A stretch of DNA of 64,000 nucleotides from Gnetum montanum (Eukaryota; Streptophyta; Gnetopsida; Gnetales; Gnetaceae), in assembly GCA_015680685.1 (NCBI GenBank), contig MNCI01025533.1:10007-74006 (forward strand). The letters run 5' to 3'. The position numbers and the translations under genes were made by a program. Positions within the stretch are counted from its first letter, which is position 1, and the number at the start of each line of letters is the position of its first letter. Positions 34,707 through 45,835 of this stretch are shown one piece after another. Below the pieces are notes generated by a model. That model had not been told where the DNA came from. It saw only the letters and a program-made list of their open reading frames with translations, and did not search any database.

Positions 34707-35923
34707 CTAGCCTTGTATCAATAAAATGGGGTCAACTACATAAGTTATTTTTCATCATTTACTTCTATGAAGAGCTATAGTTTTATTTATTTGTAGTTTC
34801 TACAAATTATCTTCCATCATTTTTCCCATGGCTTCTTTGGTCTTCCTTTGAATGGATTTCTTAAAACATGATATAGTAACCTTTGTTTATAGGTTCATTG
34901 TGTGATCTTCGTTGCACATGTCCAAACCATATAAGTTTTCATCTTATAGCTTATTTGAAATATACTTTAATTAAATTCTTCCTCTAATGTTTTCATTATG
35001 TTGTTTATCTCATCTAGTAACATTCAACATCCATTTAAGCATTCACATTTTTTCCACACTAAGTATTTGTTCAAGCCTTTTTTGTACTACCTAACATTCA
35101 AAACCATATAAGATAGTAGGCCTAATTATTGTTCTATAAAATTTTAATTTTAATTTTATTGGTATTATTTTATCACATAAAATACCACTAGCCTATCTCC
35201 ATTTTAACTATCCTTCCTTAATTCTATTTCTAATATCTTTATCAATTTCACCATCTAATTGGAGGATTGATCCTAGGTAGTGAAACTATTTGTAGTGAGG
35301 GACTTTTGTTCCTTGAATCATCACTTCTATTTCACCACTATTTATGTTGTTATTAAAATTAAGTTTCATATCTTTTGTTTTACTTTTGCTAATTTTTAAG
35401 CCTTTTTATTTTACAACATATCTCTACTTCTCCATTTTAGCAGCAATATTTTCTTAAGTTGTATCCACCAATATAATATCATCTACAAATATTATATACC
35501 AAGGGATTTTATTTTTTATTTCCTTTGTTAATTCATCCATAATAATAGCAAATAAGTATGAGATAAGTGCAAATATTTAATGTACACCTATAATGACTAA
35601 AAAATTAGATGTTATTCTACAGGTTGTTTTAATTTTAGTGGTAGCCCCTTCATACATGTCTTAAATCACTTTAATATAATTATCAAGATTTTTGAACTCT
35701 ACAAGGTCCATTAAATAATATCTCTAGGTACTCTATCATATGATTTTTCCAAATCAATAAAAATCATATGTAGATTTTTTCTATGTTATCTAAATCTCTC
35801 AATGAGTTATTGTATCAAAAAAATAGCGTCTAAAGCAAAACATAAATCCAAATTGATTATATGATACTATTAATTCAAGTATAAAACACTACTCTATGCC
35901 TCTCTTTCAAAGCTTTATAGTAT
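34707..35923 (-). pseudogene. RTE LINE reverse transcriptase, C-terminal half
   Basis: The minus strand reads, in order: IDLEKSYDRVPRDII (near 35745-35700), the F-V-D-D box within YIIFVDDIILV (35478-35489 for FVDD), LKISKSKTKDMKLNF (near 35400-35350), HYLGSILQLDGEIDKDI (near 35290-35240), LCDKIIPIKLKLKFYRTIIR then PTILYG (near 35175-35110), and VEKM-MLKWMLNVTR (near 35060-35010). These are the palm, thumb and characteristic C-terminal segments of plant RTE reverse transcriptases (KYLGSIIQ..GEID, FYR..IRP.MLYG..CW, MLRWM.G.TR). Stops and frameshifts are frequent. Confidence 0.85.
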
Positions 35924-35928
35924 AACTC
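35924..35928 (+). repeat. Target-site duplication of C, left copy
   Basis: aactc, partner tactc at 45831-45835; four of five match. Confidence 0.6.
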
Positions 35929-36770
35929 AAATGAATCATGTTTTATATGAGCCTCGATATCGGATACGTGATATCGTAGCCCAAGATGCCATATCAGGCA
36001 TGTGATATCGTGGGGTACTCCCGGGCCTATAAATATAGCCCTTGGGCACATGATTCAAGAGTAGTTCATTTTGAAGTTAAGTAGTGAAATTCTTGTAGTT
36101 TTTTCATTTACGAGTTAGAATATTTTCCAAGTGCCTATAGCAATAGGTCTAACTGTAATCAGATCTTTATTCAAGCATTGATGTACCTGAACACACCATT
36201 ATGTTGGCAATAAAGATGAGCTCTTTGATTCATCCTTGTAGCACTTGAGACTTTCTTTCTTTATGCATTTATACATTGTGATTTCATGTAGTTCACATTT
36301 AATGTTATTCATTCAACAATTAATTTTTATTACCTCAGCAATTAATTAAAATACACAAGCACAACCCCTTTGAACATACTTGTGACACTAGGTAACTCCA
36401 AAACGATTAGCGTTTGATAACCCAGAAGTGTTTACACAAAGTTTAAGATGTGTCCAGGAAGTGGGGATGGTTACTTTTGTTAGGCTAGATTAGACAATAG
36501 TTCACTTAGCATTTAATTACTCTCACTTTCATTATTTTTTTAGGTAATCAAATTGATAAAACATAAAATGATAAAAATCTTATGCCTCAATCATGCTTAA
36601 CCATACACTTGCATTTCACAAGTGCGATTGGAAAAATAAAGAATGGACAACATGAAATCACCATTTAACTCTAGCATACTTGGTAATTAAAGTCTACAAA
36701 ATTTAACTAGATCACACATGAATGCCTATGATTTGTATGGTTGGGTGTAGGGGTACCTCACCGCTCATCA
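35929..36770 (+). repeat. 5' LTR of element C
   Basis: 842 bp ending CCGCTCATCA; the initial TG is mutated to AA before ATGAATCATG. Two 20-bp near-repeats, atatcggatacgtgatatcg (35957-35976) and atatcaggcatgtgatatcg (35991-36010), lie upstream of the TATA box at 36028-36036. Colinear with 44981-45830. Confidence 0.9.
35957..36010 (+). promoter_or_regulatory. Paired GATATC-type repeats in U3 of C
   Basis: Two 20-bp copies 34 bp apart, each with ATATC at both ends, directly upstream of the TATA box. Related, more decayed strings stand at the same place in the LTRs of A, B and C (45010-45080). They may be enhancer or factor-binding sites; function is inferred from position only. Confidence 0.4.
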
Positions 36771-36771
36771 T

Positions 36772-36789
36772 AGGCGTCATTGCTAGGGA
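36772..36789 (+). promoter_or_regulatory. Primer-binding site of C
   Basis: aggcgtcattgctaggga after the LTR end plus one base; the least decayed tRNA-Asp-type site here, keeping the GGCG core. Confidence 0.75.
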
Positions 36790-36937
36790 CTTTAGTTCTA
36801 CGTGTGCTATCTTAACTTAGTGAAACCTAATAATCTCATTATTCAAACCCTAAAGGTTGAATCCTAAAAAAAGAAAATTATTATTACAACTAAATTAAAT
36901 CTTAATCAAACACTGCATATAGATTCATTAATATAAA

Positions 36938-39430
36938 ATGTCTTCTTCTCATAGGAGCCTATCTCTGCCCAGGGCAAACCAAGTGCCTCAACAATACCAA
37001 GTGGTATATGCTCATCCTGATGAGTATGTACCAGACTTCACCTTCATCTTACATCAAGATGAAATGTTGTGGTGGTGCTACATGGAAGGCAACATTTTTT
37101 TGTCATTAGATTGATCTATTCTAGCTATGCTCCAACTAATGCTTGCATGACATGGACTTCAACATCTTCATAGGGAGTATGAGATGCAAGGTCCTAATTA
37201 AAGGGATTACCATAGAACTAAAGAACAAAGGTTAAGGGACTATTAGCTAGAGCAACATCATGAACCTTTGAAGGGTTGAACACTTTTCCACCTCTGCTTA
37301 TCCCATTGGATGGAGGCAAACACTTCTCTAGGGGCTTTTCCTTTGGTGACACTCCTCTCTTTAACTATGGTTAAGGGGCCCTCAATCAAAAATGTGCAAT
37401 CCAGAATTCATAATCCTGGTTATGGTTGAAATGGATCCAATGACAAAAATAGATCTAGAGGAGTAAGTCATGATAAGGGTACAAATGAAATTCATGATCG
37501 TCGGTCGTGATCATTGAAAAGAAGGTGGTAGGTATTGGTATGATGCAAGTCCTCCTTTCTCTTCTCCTTCATTATCTTTTCTTCTTCATCTAGCTCAAAT
37601 AGTGGCCATAGAGGGCATGACCATGATGGAGGTGACCAATGGGACTAAAAAAATAGAAGGGACCATTGGGACAGTCACAATTGGAGGCATGGATGATCCA
37701 GAGAGACCCACCATCATGAAAGAAGGGTTAGTAAAGAACATCATCGGCACCATCACTATGGCCTTGATGAACCACTACTTGTCACTCAAAGCATGTTAAA
37801 CATTTTACATGCTATGAAAATTCCAAAAAGGCATGTAAAGGATAGCAAAATGAAGAGGTTGTACATGAACAACATCCCTCAGTTTAAGGGAGGCTACAAC
37901 GCTGATCCGTAAAATCATCTCCAAGCCTTCCAGGATGAATGTGTCTTATAGAATATTGAGAATGATTGGTAGAAGTTGAAATTATTTCCAAGGACACTCA
38001 TTAAAAAAGCAGAAAACTAGTATTGATCCTTAGAATTGGAATCAATTAGGTAGTGGAGTACAATGTTAGAATTATTTAATGATAAATATAAAATGTACTC
38101 CCGAGTGTCCAACCTGAGGAAGTAAATCCAAGGGTGGAAATAAAGAAACCATGAGCCCTTGGATGTTGCTATTAGCTAATACTACTCTTTTTTGCATACG
38201 TGTCCTAGCCATGGATATTCTCAACTTGATCAACTCCACCATATTATAGACGGGTTGTAATCTAAAACAGGGAAAACCCTTGGTGTCTATGCTTAAGGAA
38301 GAATGATAGAGTTTAGCATCCATTGGATCAAAAAGTTAATTGAGTAGGTAGCCTGGGAGGAGGGAGAATTGAGAAAGTAAGAAATTGTAGAGAAATACAA
38401 TAGAAATCCTTCTATTCATAAAAGGGGGTTTCAATTTTGCAATAGTGAAGATGAGTTAATAAGAGATGAGGTGGCTAATCAGAAAACCTTGCCACTCCAG
38501 AAATTACAATATAAAATTATGACTAATGTTAACCAATTATGGAACTCCATGAATAATAGGTTTTAAGCTATCTTAAAAATTACTAAAGAGTCCAAGGAAT
38601 AAAGTGGTAAGCATGAGCATCGAAGACGTAAGAAAGCTGAACGTGCCATATCCAACGTTAAGGGTAAGATGGTTGTGATAGACATGATTGTAGATAGGGA
38701 ATCAGATGATGATGTTAGGTGTGACATCTGCCAGTCTAAACATCCTAAGGGATGCTGTCCAATTGTGTCACACTTGTAGGAATCTAGGGTGTATGCCTTA
38801 CATCCATGACTTGCACAAAGGAAAACACCCAAAAGATTACCTTATCCACAAGATAACTCTCAACAATTCCACCAACTATAGTAGTATTATCCAAGTGGAA
38901 CTCCACTGCAACCTTATGAATTATATCAATAGTGGCAGCAACCACAATCATGGGCATTCATACCTCCAAGGCAACAGTACCTCTACCGGCAACCAAATTC
39001 TTATGGTTATTATGTTTATCAACCTTAATCTCCATGGGACTCTTTTGGTCATGCTGCTACTTACCAACCTTACCACTACCCTCCTAAAGTTTACCAACCA
39101 CCATATGCAAGGAGGGATGCCATCTACTATCCTCAAGCTCCTTCTATTCCTGCACCTACTCCTCCACCACCTACACAGCTGCCACCTACTCCATCCATGC
39201 AACATGAATTTCCTACCCAACCACAACAAAGAAATGCTACAAGGATGCTTAATTTACAACTGGTTAGCCAACCAAGTGGGTCGGAACTATGATCAAAGAA
39301 AACACCATTCTTCCAACCTCGCAGTCCACCAAAGTGCTGAGACACACCAGTGGTTGGTAGCCCTTCTCCTCCACCTTCCTTTACCTCACCTTTATCTAAG
39401 TCCCATTCAAACCAAAATCCCTCTTGAATC
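36938..39430 (+). pseudogene. gag of element C with intact zinc knuckle
   Basis: ATG 36938 gives MSSSHRSLSLPRANQ, then QQYQVVYAHPDEYVPDFTFI. The capsid-like core is 37840-38560. The nucleocapsid knuckle at 38720-38761 reads CDICQSKHPKGCCP, a C-x2-C-x3-H-x4-C box of the Athila type, with all ligands present. After it the frame (stops included) runs PPRQQYLYRQPNSYGYYVYQ and a P/T-rich stretch with APSIPAPTPPPPTQLPPTPS, then QPSGSEL and KKTPFFQPRSPP, matching the linker of A. A 244-codon ORF in another frame overlaps this and is not real. Confidence 0.75.
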
Positions 39431-39935
39431 CATACCATGATGTTGACCCATGCTATATCTGATTGAATTCGAGTTGGTAACCTACCCAAGAAGTTAGCTA
39501 ATCCTGGGATTCCTTTACTATATTTGCAAATTAATAGGAATGAGACTTGTAAAGCTCCTCTTAACTTTGGTTTCAGTGTTAATGTAATCTTTCATGAGAT
39601 GTATACTACATGGAACCTTCTTCCCTTGAAGAAGAGAAAAATTAGGTTGGAGCTCACAGACCAGTCAATCACTGTTCCATTGGAACTAGTAGGAGACATC
39701 ATGACCATCGTTTGTGGATGGTCATAACCTACTAACTTCCTATTAATCAAGGTAGAGAACTACAAGGGGGACTTACCAAGTATTATGGGAAGGATATGGT
39801 TAAGCACTATTGATGCCAAAATGGGCATTAGAGATCTTTCCTTAGAGATATCTAAAGAAAATAAATTTGGAAATATTGAGAAGAAGAGGGTTCCATGTAT
39901 TACATACAGTGATTCAAGGTGTTATTGTGTGTAGA
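39431..39935 (+). pseudogene. Aspartic protease of element C
   Basis: The frame reads PLLYLQINRNETCKAPLNFG, then FSVNVIFHEMYTTWNLLPL, DQSITVPLELVGDIMTIVCG and (after one stop) PSIMGRIWLSTIDAKMG. The active-site Asp is Asn (L-N-F-G for L-D-x-G), so it is catalytically dead; the rest of the fold motifs are in the expected order. It is fused in frame to the gag linker upstream and to the acidic RT linker downstream (39936-40430, MDELEKVHHQLFEGVNDDIN). Confidence 0.75.
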
Positions 39936-40430
39936 AGCTATGGTCAATGAAGCAAACATCTATCTCTGCATGTAAGAAATATGCACCAGAAGTTGAAATC
40001 CAAAGAAGTCTGTATGAGACAGCCACAAAATAAGAAGGTACCCAGTGGCTGACAACTAATTCTAAAAGTAGTACATTGCACATGGAACCTACTGAGGGCC
40101 TAACATGTGATTATGTTTTAAGTATGGATGAACTTGAGAAAGTTCATCACCAACTCTTTGAGGGAGTAAATGATGATATCAATTGGGGAGAGTTGAAGAT
40201 TCTTGATAATTTCAAATAAGAACCCCTTGAATTAAAGACACTACCAACTAGAATGGAGTGCATGTTCTTAAAAAATGAAAAGCTAGTCATTATTAATGTC
40301 AAACTTATTGCAAAACAAAAGAAGATGTTGATGAAAGTTGTGGAGAAATGGTTAATAGCATTTTCTTGGTCATATTCTACGCTCATAGGAATAGATCCAA
40401 GAATATGTTAGCACTGGATATACATTGACC

Positions 40431-41720
40431 CTACTATTAAGCCAAAATGACAACTGTAGCAGCGATTGAATCCTAAATTAAAGAAAATTTTTAAAGAGAA
40501 GATCGAGCAACTCCTCAAGACATGATTCATCTACCCTATTGTAGATAGTGAGTGGGTTAGTTCACTCATGATCATGCCCAAGAAAGGAGGAAAATGGCAG
40601 GTGTGCATTGACTTTTGACTGCTTAATATGACAACTTTCAAAGATCATTTTCTATTCTTTTTTGTTAACCAAGTGCTGGACACCATTTTTGGGCATAACT
40701 ACTACAGCTTTCTAGATTGTTATAGTGTCTATAACCAAATCTAGATCACACTAGAATACCAAGCGAAGACGTCTTTAACAAGTCCTTGGGGAGCTTTTGC
40801 TTACTGTCAAATGCCCTTCAATCTATGTAATACCCTAGATACATTTTAATGATTAGTCCTTAGCATTTTTCAATAACAAATTTATAGCAAGGTAGAATTC
40901 TTCATGGATGACTTTTCTACCTACGAAGCTACATTAGAGCAAGCCTTAAACCATCTTGAGTAAGTGTTGAGGAGATGTGTCGAAATAAACCTTCAGTTCA
41001 ATTAGCAAAAGATCCATCTTATGATCCAAGAAGGCATAGTCTTGGGGCATCATATATCAAAATCAGGAATTGAGATGGACCCTAAAAGGATAAGGGCCAT
41101 CCAAGGAATAACCCATCAACTAGAAATAGTTAAATAAGTGCAATCATTCTTTGGTCATACTAGCTACTATCAGTGCTTCATCAAAAAAATTTTCAAAATT
41201 ACCAAGCCATTGGTTGAATTAACAAATAAAGATGCACCATTTTTCTAGATTCCTACATGTGAAACAACATTTCAACAATTAAAGTAGAAGCTTGTTGAGA
41301 CACAAATTTTATAAGCCCTTAATTGGTCCAAAAAATTTCATGTGATGACTGATGCATCAAATTATGCTTTGGGGGCAATGCTTATGTAGTTAAATGATCA
41401 AAAACATCCATATTACATTCATTTTACAAGTTAGAGTATCGTAGGTACATAGCTAAACTACACTACTACAGAAAAAGAGTTGATGGCGATGGTGTTTTCC
41501 TTAAGAAAGTTCAAGCACTATGTTCTTGGTTATAAAGTGTTTGTGTACATAGATCATAGTTCCATCCAATTTTTTATGAATAAACCAATGGTGAGACCCC
41601 ATGTCATATAGTGTCTTTTGATTTTATAAGAATTTGATATCATAATGGTAGATTGAAAGGATTTGAAAAATGTGGTAACCAACCATTTATCATGGCTAAG
41701 ATGGGATGACAAGGAGAAAG
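40431..41720 (+). pseudogene. Reverse transcriptase and RNase H of element C
   Basis: RT: LNPKLKKIFKEKIEQLL (40465), VSSLMIMPKKGGKWQVCIDF (40558-40617, first catalytic Asp in CID), TSPWGAFAY, QMPFNLCN (40809), F-M-D-D at 40901-40912, HHISKSGIEMDPKRIRAIQG (41050-41107). RNase H: FHVMTDASNYALGAML (41337-41385, catalytic Asp), YTTTEKELMAMVFSLRKFKH (41463-41520, Glu), VFVYIDHSSIQFFMNKP (41541-41590, Asp). All RT and RNase H catalytic acids seen are present, but in-frame stops, mostly from TGG and CAG/CAA codons, prevent expression. Reverse transcription of the element RNA would be its role. Confidence 0.85.
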
Positions 41721-42770
41721 AAAGTCCCTTATCTGATTAATTTTCGAATGATTCTCTTCTTGCAGGGGATATTAATGCATAAATGTCTAATAAACCAAGA
41801 TGGTATGACATCATTCTTACTTATCTGCTCAAGCAAGAACTACCACAAGGGCTGGACACTTGGAAGAAACAATAGTTTCTTCACCAGGTTAAGCATTTCA
41901 TGGAAATCAATAGGAACCTTTACAAAGTATGTCCCAATGGCCTGGTACACTAGTGTGTCCTTGACATGGATCAATTTTACATTCTCCAGGATGTTCACAA
42001 AGGCCCTTGTGAGGGCCATTATGCTAGGAGATGCATGGCCATAAAAATCCTTATGGTAGGATATTACTAGCCAACAATATTCAAGGATGCACACCAGTTC
42101 GTCTATGCGTGTGATCATTGTGAGAGGGATGGTGGAATGATAGCTCAAATGGAGGGGTCACAGTAATGGATTCAACCTCTTGAGTGATCCAATATTTGGA
42201 GTATTAACTTTATGGGTCCCATCACGCCTATGTCAAATGGAAGGTGTATATAATAGTCACGATTGACTATTGCACTAAGTGGGCAAAAGTAGCAACCATC
42301 ACCGATTGTACATCCAGTATTGCTACTCAGTTTGTATAACAAAACATCATAAATAGGTTTGGTGTGCCTCATTCATTAATATCTGATAATGGAACTCATT
42401 TCATAGGTTCCACTTTTCGAAAACTTATGTAGTGCTTAGGAATTGAGCACAAACTCAAAACAACTTATCACCTTCAAGACAATGGTCAAGCTAAAGTCAT
42501 TAATAGGGAAATTGCAAAAATTCTAACGTGCATTATTAGCAAGTACCAAAGGGACTAAAGAACCAAATTAAATTATGCCCTTTGGGCCTATCACTCCACA
42601 TGGAAGCTTCCCATAGGTTATTCTTCCTATGAGCTTGTGTACAAAAAACTACCAACACTACCCATTCAATTTGAGCTTTGTACACTCTCTATAGCCTATG
42701 ACCTTAACATGGATCTAAGTCTAGCATAAAAGGAAAGATTAATGAACCTCAACTTGAATTATCAAAGAGA
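41721..42770 (+). pseudogene. Integrase of element C, C-terminus shortened
   Basis: The zinc domain is complete: VHKGPCEGHYARRC (41993-42034) and FVYACDHCERDGG (42098-42132), giving H-H-C-C. The core has D in TIDYCTKWAK (about 42262) and D in LISDNGTHF (about 42382), but the third acid is Lys (NGQAKVINRE, about 42483), exactly 36 residues after the second Asp. After MNLNLNYQRDLSIWGHDF (about 42745-42790) about 0.2 kb containing the GPY module of A is missing. Confidence 0.8.
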
Positions 42771-44966
42771 CCTTTCCATCTGGGGCCATGATTTTACAGA
42801 AACCTAATAGCGCAAACAAGAACTATTTAGTCAACATCCAACAACTAAAACCTTTCCATGAGCCCAAGTCAACCAACTCAATAGACACCTCACTAGATGG
42901 ATAACCATGCTCAATCTTTCAGATCTCCTCCTTCCAACTTAGTTTTGGGGGAGATGGCCATCCATACTAATACTTTAAGTAGCTCCTTAGTCTTTTGACG
43001 TTTTCTTTTACACACTTTTGGTTTTACAACTTTTTGTTTTCATATTCTTTGTTTTACATCTTTTCTTTTTCAAGTTATTGATCTTTTCTAAGTTTTTATT
43101 TTGCACCATTGTTAGTATATTTAATATTTCTTGAATTCTCTTTTACTATCACTTATATTTTCTTATGGTTGGTGTAATTCTCTACTCCTTTTGCTAATAA
43201 GGTACCAGGTACCATGATAATGTGCTACTCAATGGTGGTATGTATCATTTATGATTTGATTGTTGATATCTAGCTTTTTACTTTGAATGTCATTACTAAC
43301 AATTAGAACATGGTTTCTTTTCATGTAACAAGCAATGAGTCCACATCATCCACCCATTTACCCACTCTATGGTTTTTCTTGTTTTGGAAACATGTAGTCC
43401 CTTTTTCATTAATACAACCTTAATAAATTTGTGACTTGTATAGTTTCCAGAATTGGGAAGGAATCAAAGGTTTAGATAGGATGTGGCTTCAAAGGAATGT
43501 GGTATTCTTCATGCTTTTCCATTTTCCTATGTATGGGGGTGTTCTCGTGAACTTCTCACCATTCTGTGTCATTCCACAACAAGAAGTTGAATAAGTCCTT
43601 ACATGGTGTGGTTCTTATCCTTGCAAAAATAGAGAGAGAGAGAGAGAGATATGAGGATTCAAAGCACACCCCTTGGACAAAATAAATGCTAAAATGCATG
43701 GATCTTTGCTTGATGTAGTTTCCATTCAAAAAAACAATATGGGAATTCAAAGCACATCCCTTAGACCAAATAAAAGGGCTACAAGCATTGGTTATGAGAT
43801 TTATGTTATCTCCTCTAACTAAGGCCCTTTCTCACTTCCTACTTCTTCTCCAATTTGGAATGGTGGTTTTTTTGTGAGAGCATTCTTGTATCTCAGGGGA
43901 TGAACTAGTCTTAGAATGTCGATGCGAGGTCACTAAAAGTGGTTGGTTTGGGTCTAGAATAAGGATGGATCCTATTGAGTCATTTAATCGAAAATTCCAC
44001 AAGGGACTTCATGTGACCATAAGTAGGAACTTCATTCCATTCTCTCTCTCATTCATCTATGCTTTTCATGTCTCACCTGACTACTAGGTTCATGTTTTGA
44101 TTCAATGTTCTAGTTTGATGTGTCAAGATTTTCAGTCAGTTACTTCTGGGTTTTTCTACTTAACCTTTCATAACCATTAATCATCCATGGAGCCCATGGA
44201 TACCTTGGTTTGAAGTTATGTAAGGAAAAAAATGCTTGTGCTTGCTTTGGAGAAGACCCACTTGCATATCTTTTGGTTTGGTTAAGTTAAGTTCTTTACC
44301 CTTTTACATTTTTACAATCTAATTCTTTTTATTTACCCCATCAATGCCATCCAATTGTGTTCACCTTCACAACTACTTTTAGAGAATACTTTCTATTTAT
44401 TGTTGGGAATTTCCATACCCTCTTTTCAGTATTCCTTGTGTTAATATTTTTCTGAATTCTATGGGTTGCTTCTCTTACTTAACCCATTTGTTAGTATTCC
44501 CACTAACATTATCAAGCAACCAATCTACCACAATCACAACTTAGCTAGATAAAATCACTAATGAGACAGGGTATTCAACTACTATGTGTTACACTTTATA
44601 TACTAATCCTTGATTTTGTCATGATTACAGTGGGGAGCATGGACTTGAAGTGGGACTATCTTCACCAAGGATGATGCAATAATATCACTCATATAAGATT
44701 GTTCATGACCACTAGATCTTTTCTACCTCTCCTTCATTCTTCTGTTGCCAAGAGGGGTTGGATGTCCATTGGATCCAAGGGTGTTCTTTCCTGTTGTCAT
44801 GAACACCCAACTCTATACACAATTGTAATGATGTATGCTCAAGCACTTCTATATTTGTTTGTATCCTCTATGTTACTTTGCATATTAGTCAAAAATTCGA
44901 TACCTCCTAATATATTTTGTAAGGGACTTGTTCCTATTCTTCTGCACCTGAGGACGAGTTTTCATT
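42771..44966 (+). other. Post-integrase spacer of element C
   Basis: Colinear with the A spacer: T-rich block 43005-43180, repeated aattcaaagcacaycccttrga blocks near 43655 and 43745, an (AG)n run at 43631-43649, and the splice-acceptor string ctaatccttgattttgtcatgattacag ending at 44630. Only about 335 bp follow before the PPT, so the additional ORF is absent. The 94-codon ORF at 44699-44983 runs into the LTR and shows no family motif. Confidence 0.6.
43631..43649 (+). repeat. (AG)n microsatellite
   Basis: About nine AG units in the spacer of C; absent at the homologous sites of A and B, where short A or T runs stand instead. Confidence 0.9.
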
Positions 44967-44980
44967 CAATTGTGGGGGTA
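44967..44980 (+). promoter_or_regulatory. Polypurine tract of C
   Basis: caattgtgggggta directly before TGATGAAT of the 3' LTR. Confidence 0.75.
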
Positions 44981-45830
44981 TGATGAATTTTTTTTTACAT
45001 GAGCCACAATATTGGGTACATGATATCAAGTATGCAATATCATGGCCCAAGATGCGATATCGGGCATGTGATATTGCGGGGTACTCCTGGGCCTATAAAT
45101 ACATCCCTTGGTCACATGATTCAAGAGTAGTTTTTTTTTAAGTTAAGTAGTGAAATTCTTGTAGTTTGTTCATTCGAGAGTTAGAATATTTTCCAAGCAC
45201 CTACAATAGGAGGTGTAATCAGATCTTTATTCAATCATTTATGTACATGAACACATCATTTTGTTGGCAATAAAGATGAGCTCTTTGATTCATTCTTGTA
45301 GCACTTGAGACTTTCTTTCTTTATGCATTTATACATTGTGATTTCATGTAGTTCACACTTAACATTATTCATTTAGCAATTAATTTTGATTACTTAAGCA
45401 ATTAACTAAAATACACAAGCATGACCCCTTCAAACATACTTGTGATACTTGGTAGCTCAAAAACGATTAGCATTTGACAACCCAATAATGTTTACACAAA
45501 ATTTAGGATGTGTCGGAGAAGTGGGGACAGTTACTTGTGTTAGGCTAGATTAAACAATATTTCACATAGCATTTAGTTACTCTCACTTTCATTATTGTTT
45601 TAGGCAATCAAATTGATAAAACATAAAATGATAAAAATCTTATGCCTTGGTCACACTTAACCATACACTTGCATTTCACAAGTGAGACTAGGAAGACAAT
45701 GAACAGACAACACAAACTCACCATTTAGCTCTAGTGTACTTGATAATTAAAGTTTGTGGAATTTTACTGGATTGCACGTGAATGCCTGTGATTCATATGG
45801 TTGGGTGTAGGCATACCTTGCCACTCATCA
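44981..45830 (+). repeat. 3' LTR of element C
   Basis: TGATGAATTT...CCACTCATCA, 850 bp; TATAAATAC at about 45094. It keeps the TG that the 5' copy lost. A 96-bp block (45262-45357) is almost identical to the 5' LTR (36202-36297), while its flanks differ about every ninth base. Confidence 0.9.
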
Positions 45831-45835
45831 TACTC

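Larger units (their letters stand above)
35929..45830 (+). mobile_element. Element C: Athila-like LTR retrotransposon inserted in the LINE
   Basis: 9.90 kb LTR-to-LTR, same subfamily as A and B. By nesting it is the latest insertion here, because it breaks the RTE LINE that already sits in D. Its pol is the best preserved: from about 40450 to 42230 one frame runs through RT, RNase H and the integrase zinc domain with stops but little frame shifting. It lacks the additional ORF and about 0.2 kb of the integrase C-terminus. Confidence 0.9.

Noticed and set aside
38706-39440. Longest ORF in the window (244 codons, plus strand).
   Set aside because: It is out of frame with the zinc knuckle CDICQSKHPKGCCP and with the P/Q-rich linker that is conserved between A and C; its His/Leu/Asn-rich text is the shifted reading of that linker.
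38948-39489. Minus-strand Gly/Trp/Arg-rich ORFs.
   Set aside because: Antisense of the proline-rich gag linker of C (CCA/CCT codons read as TGG/AGG).
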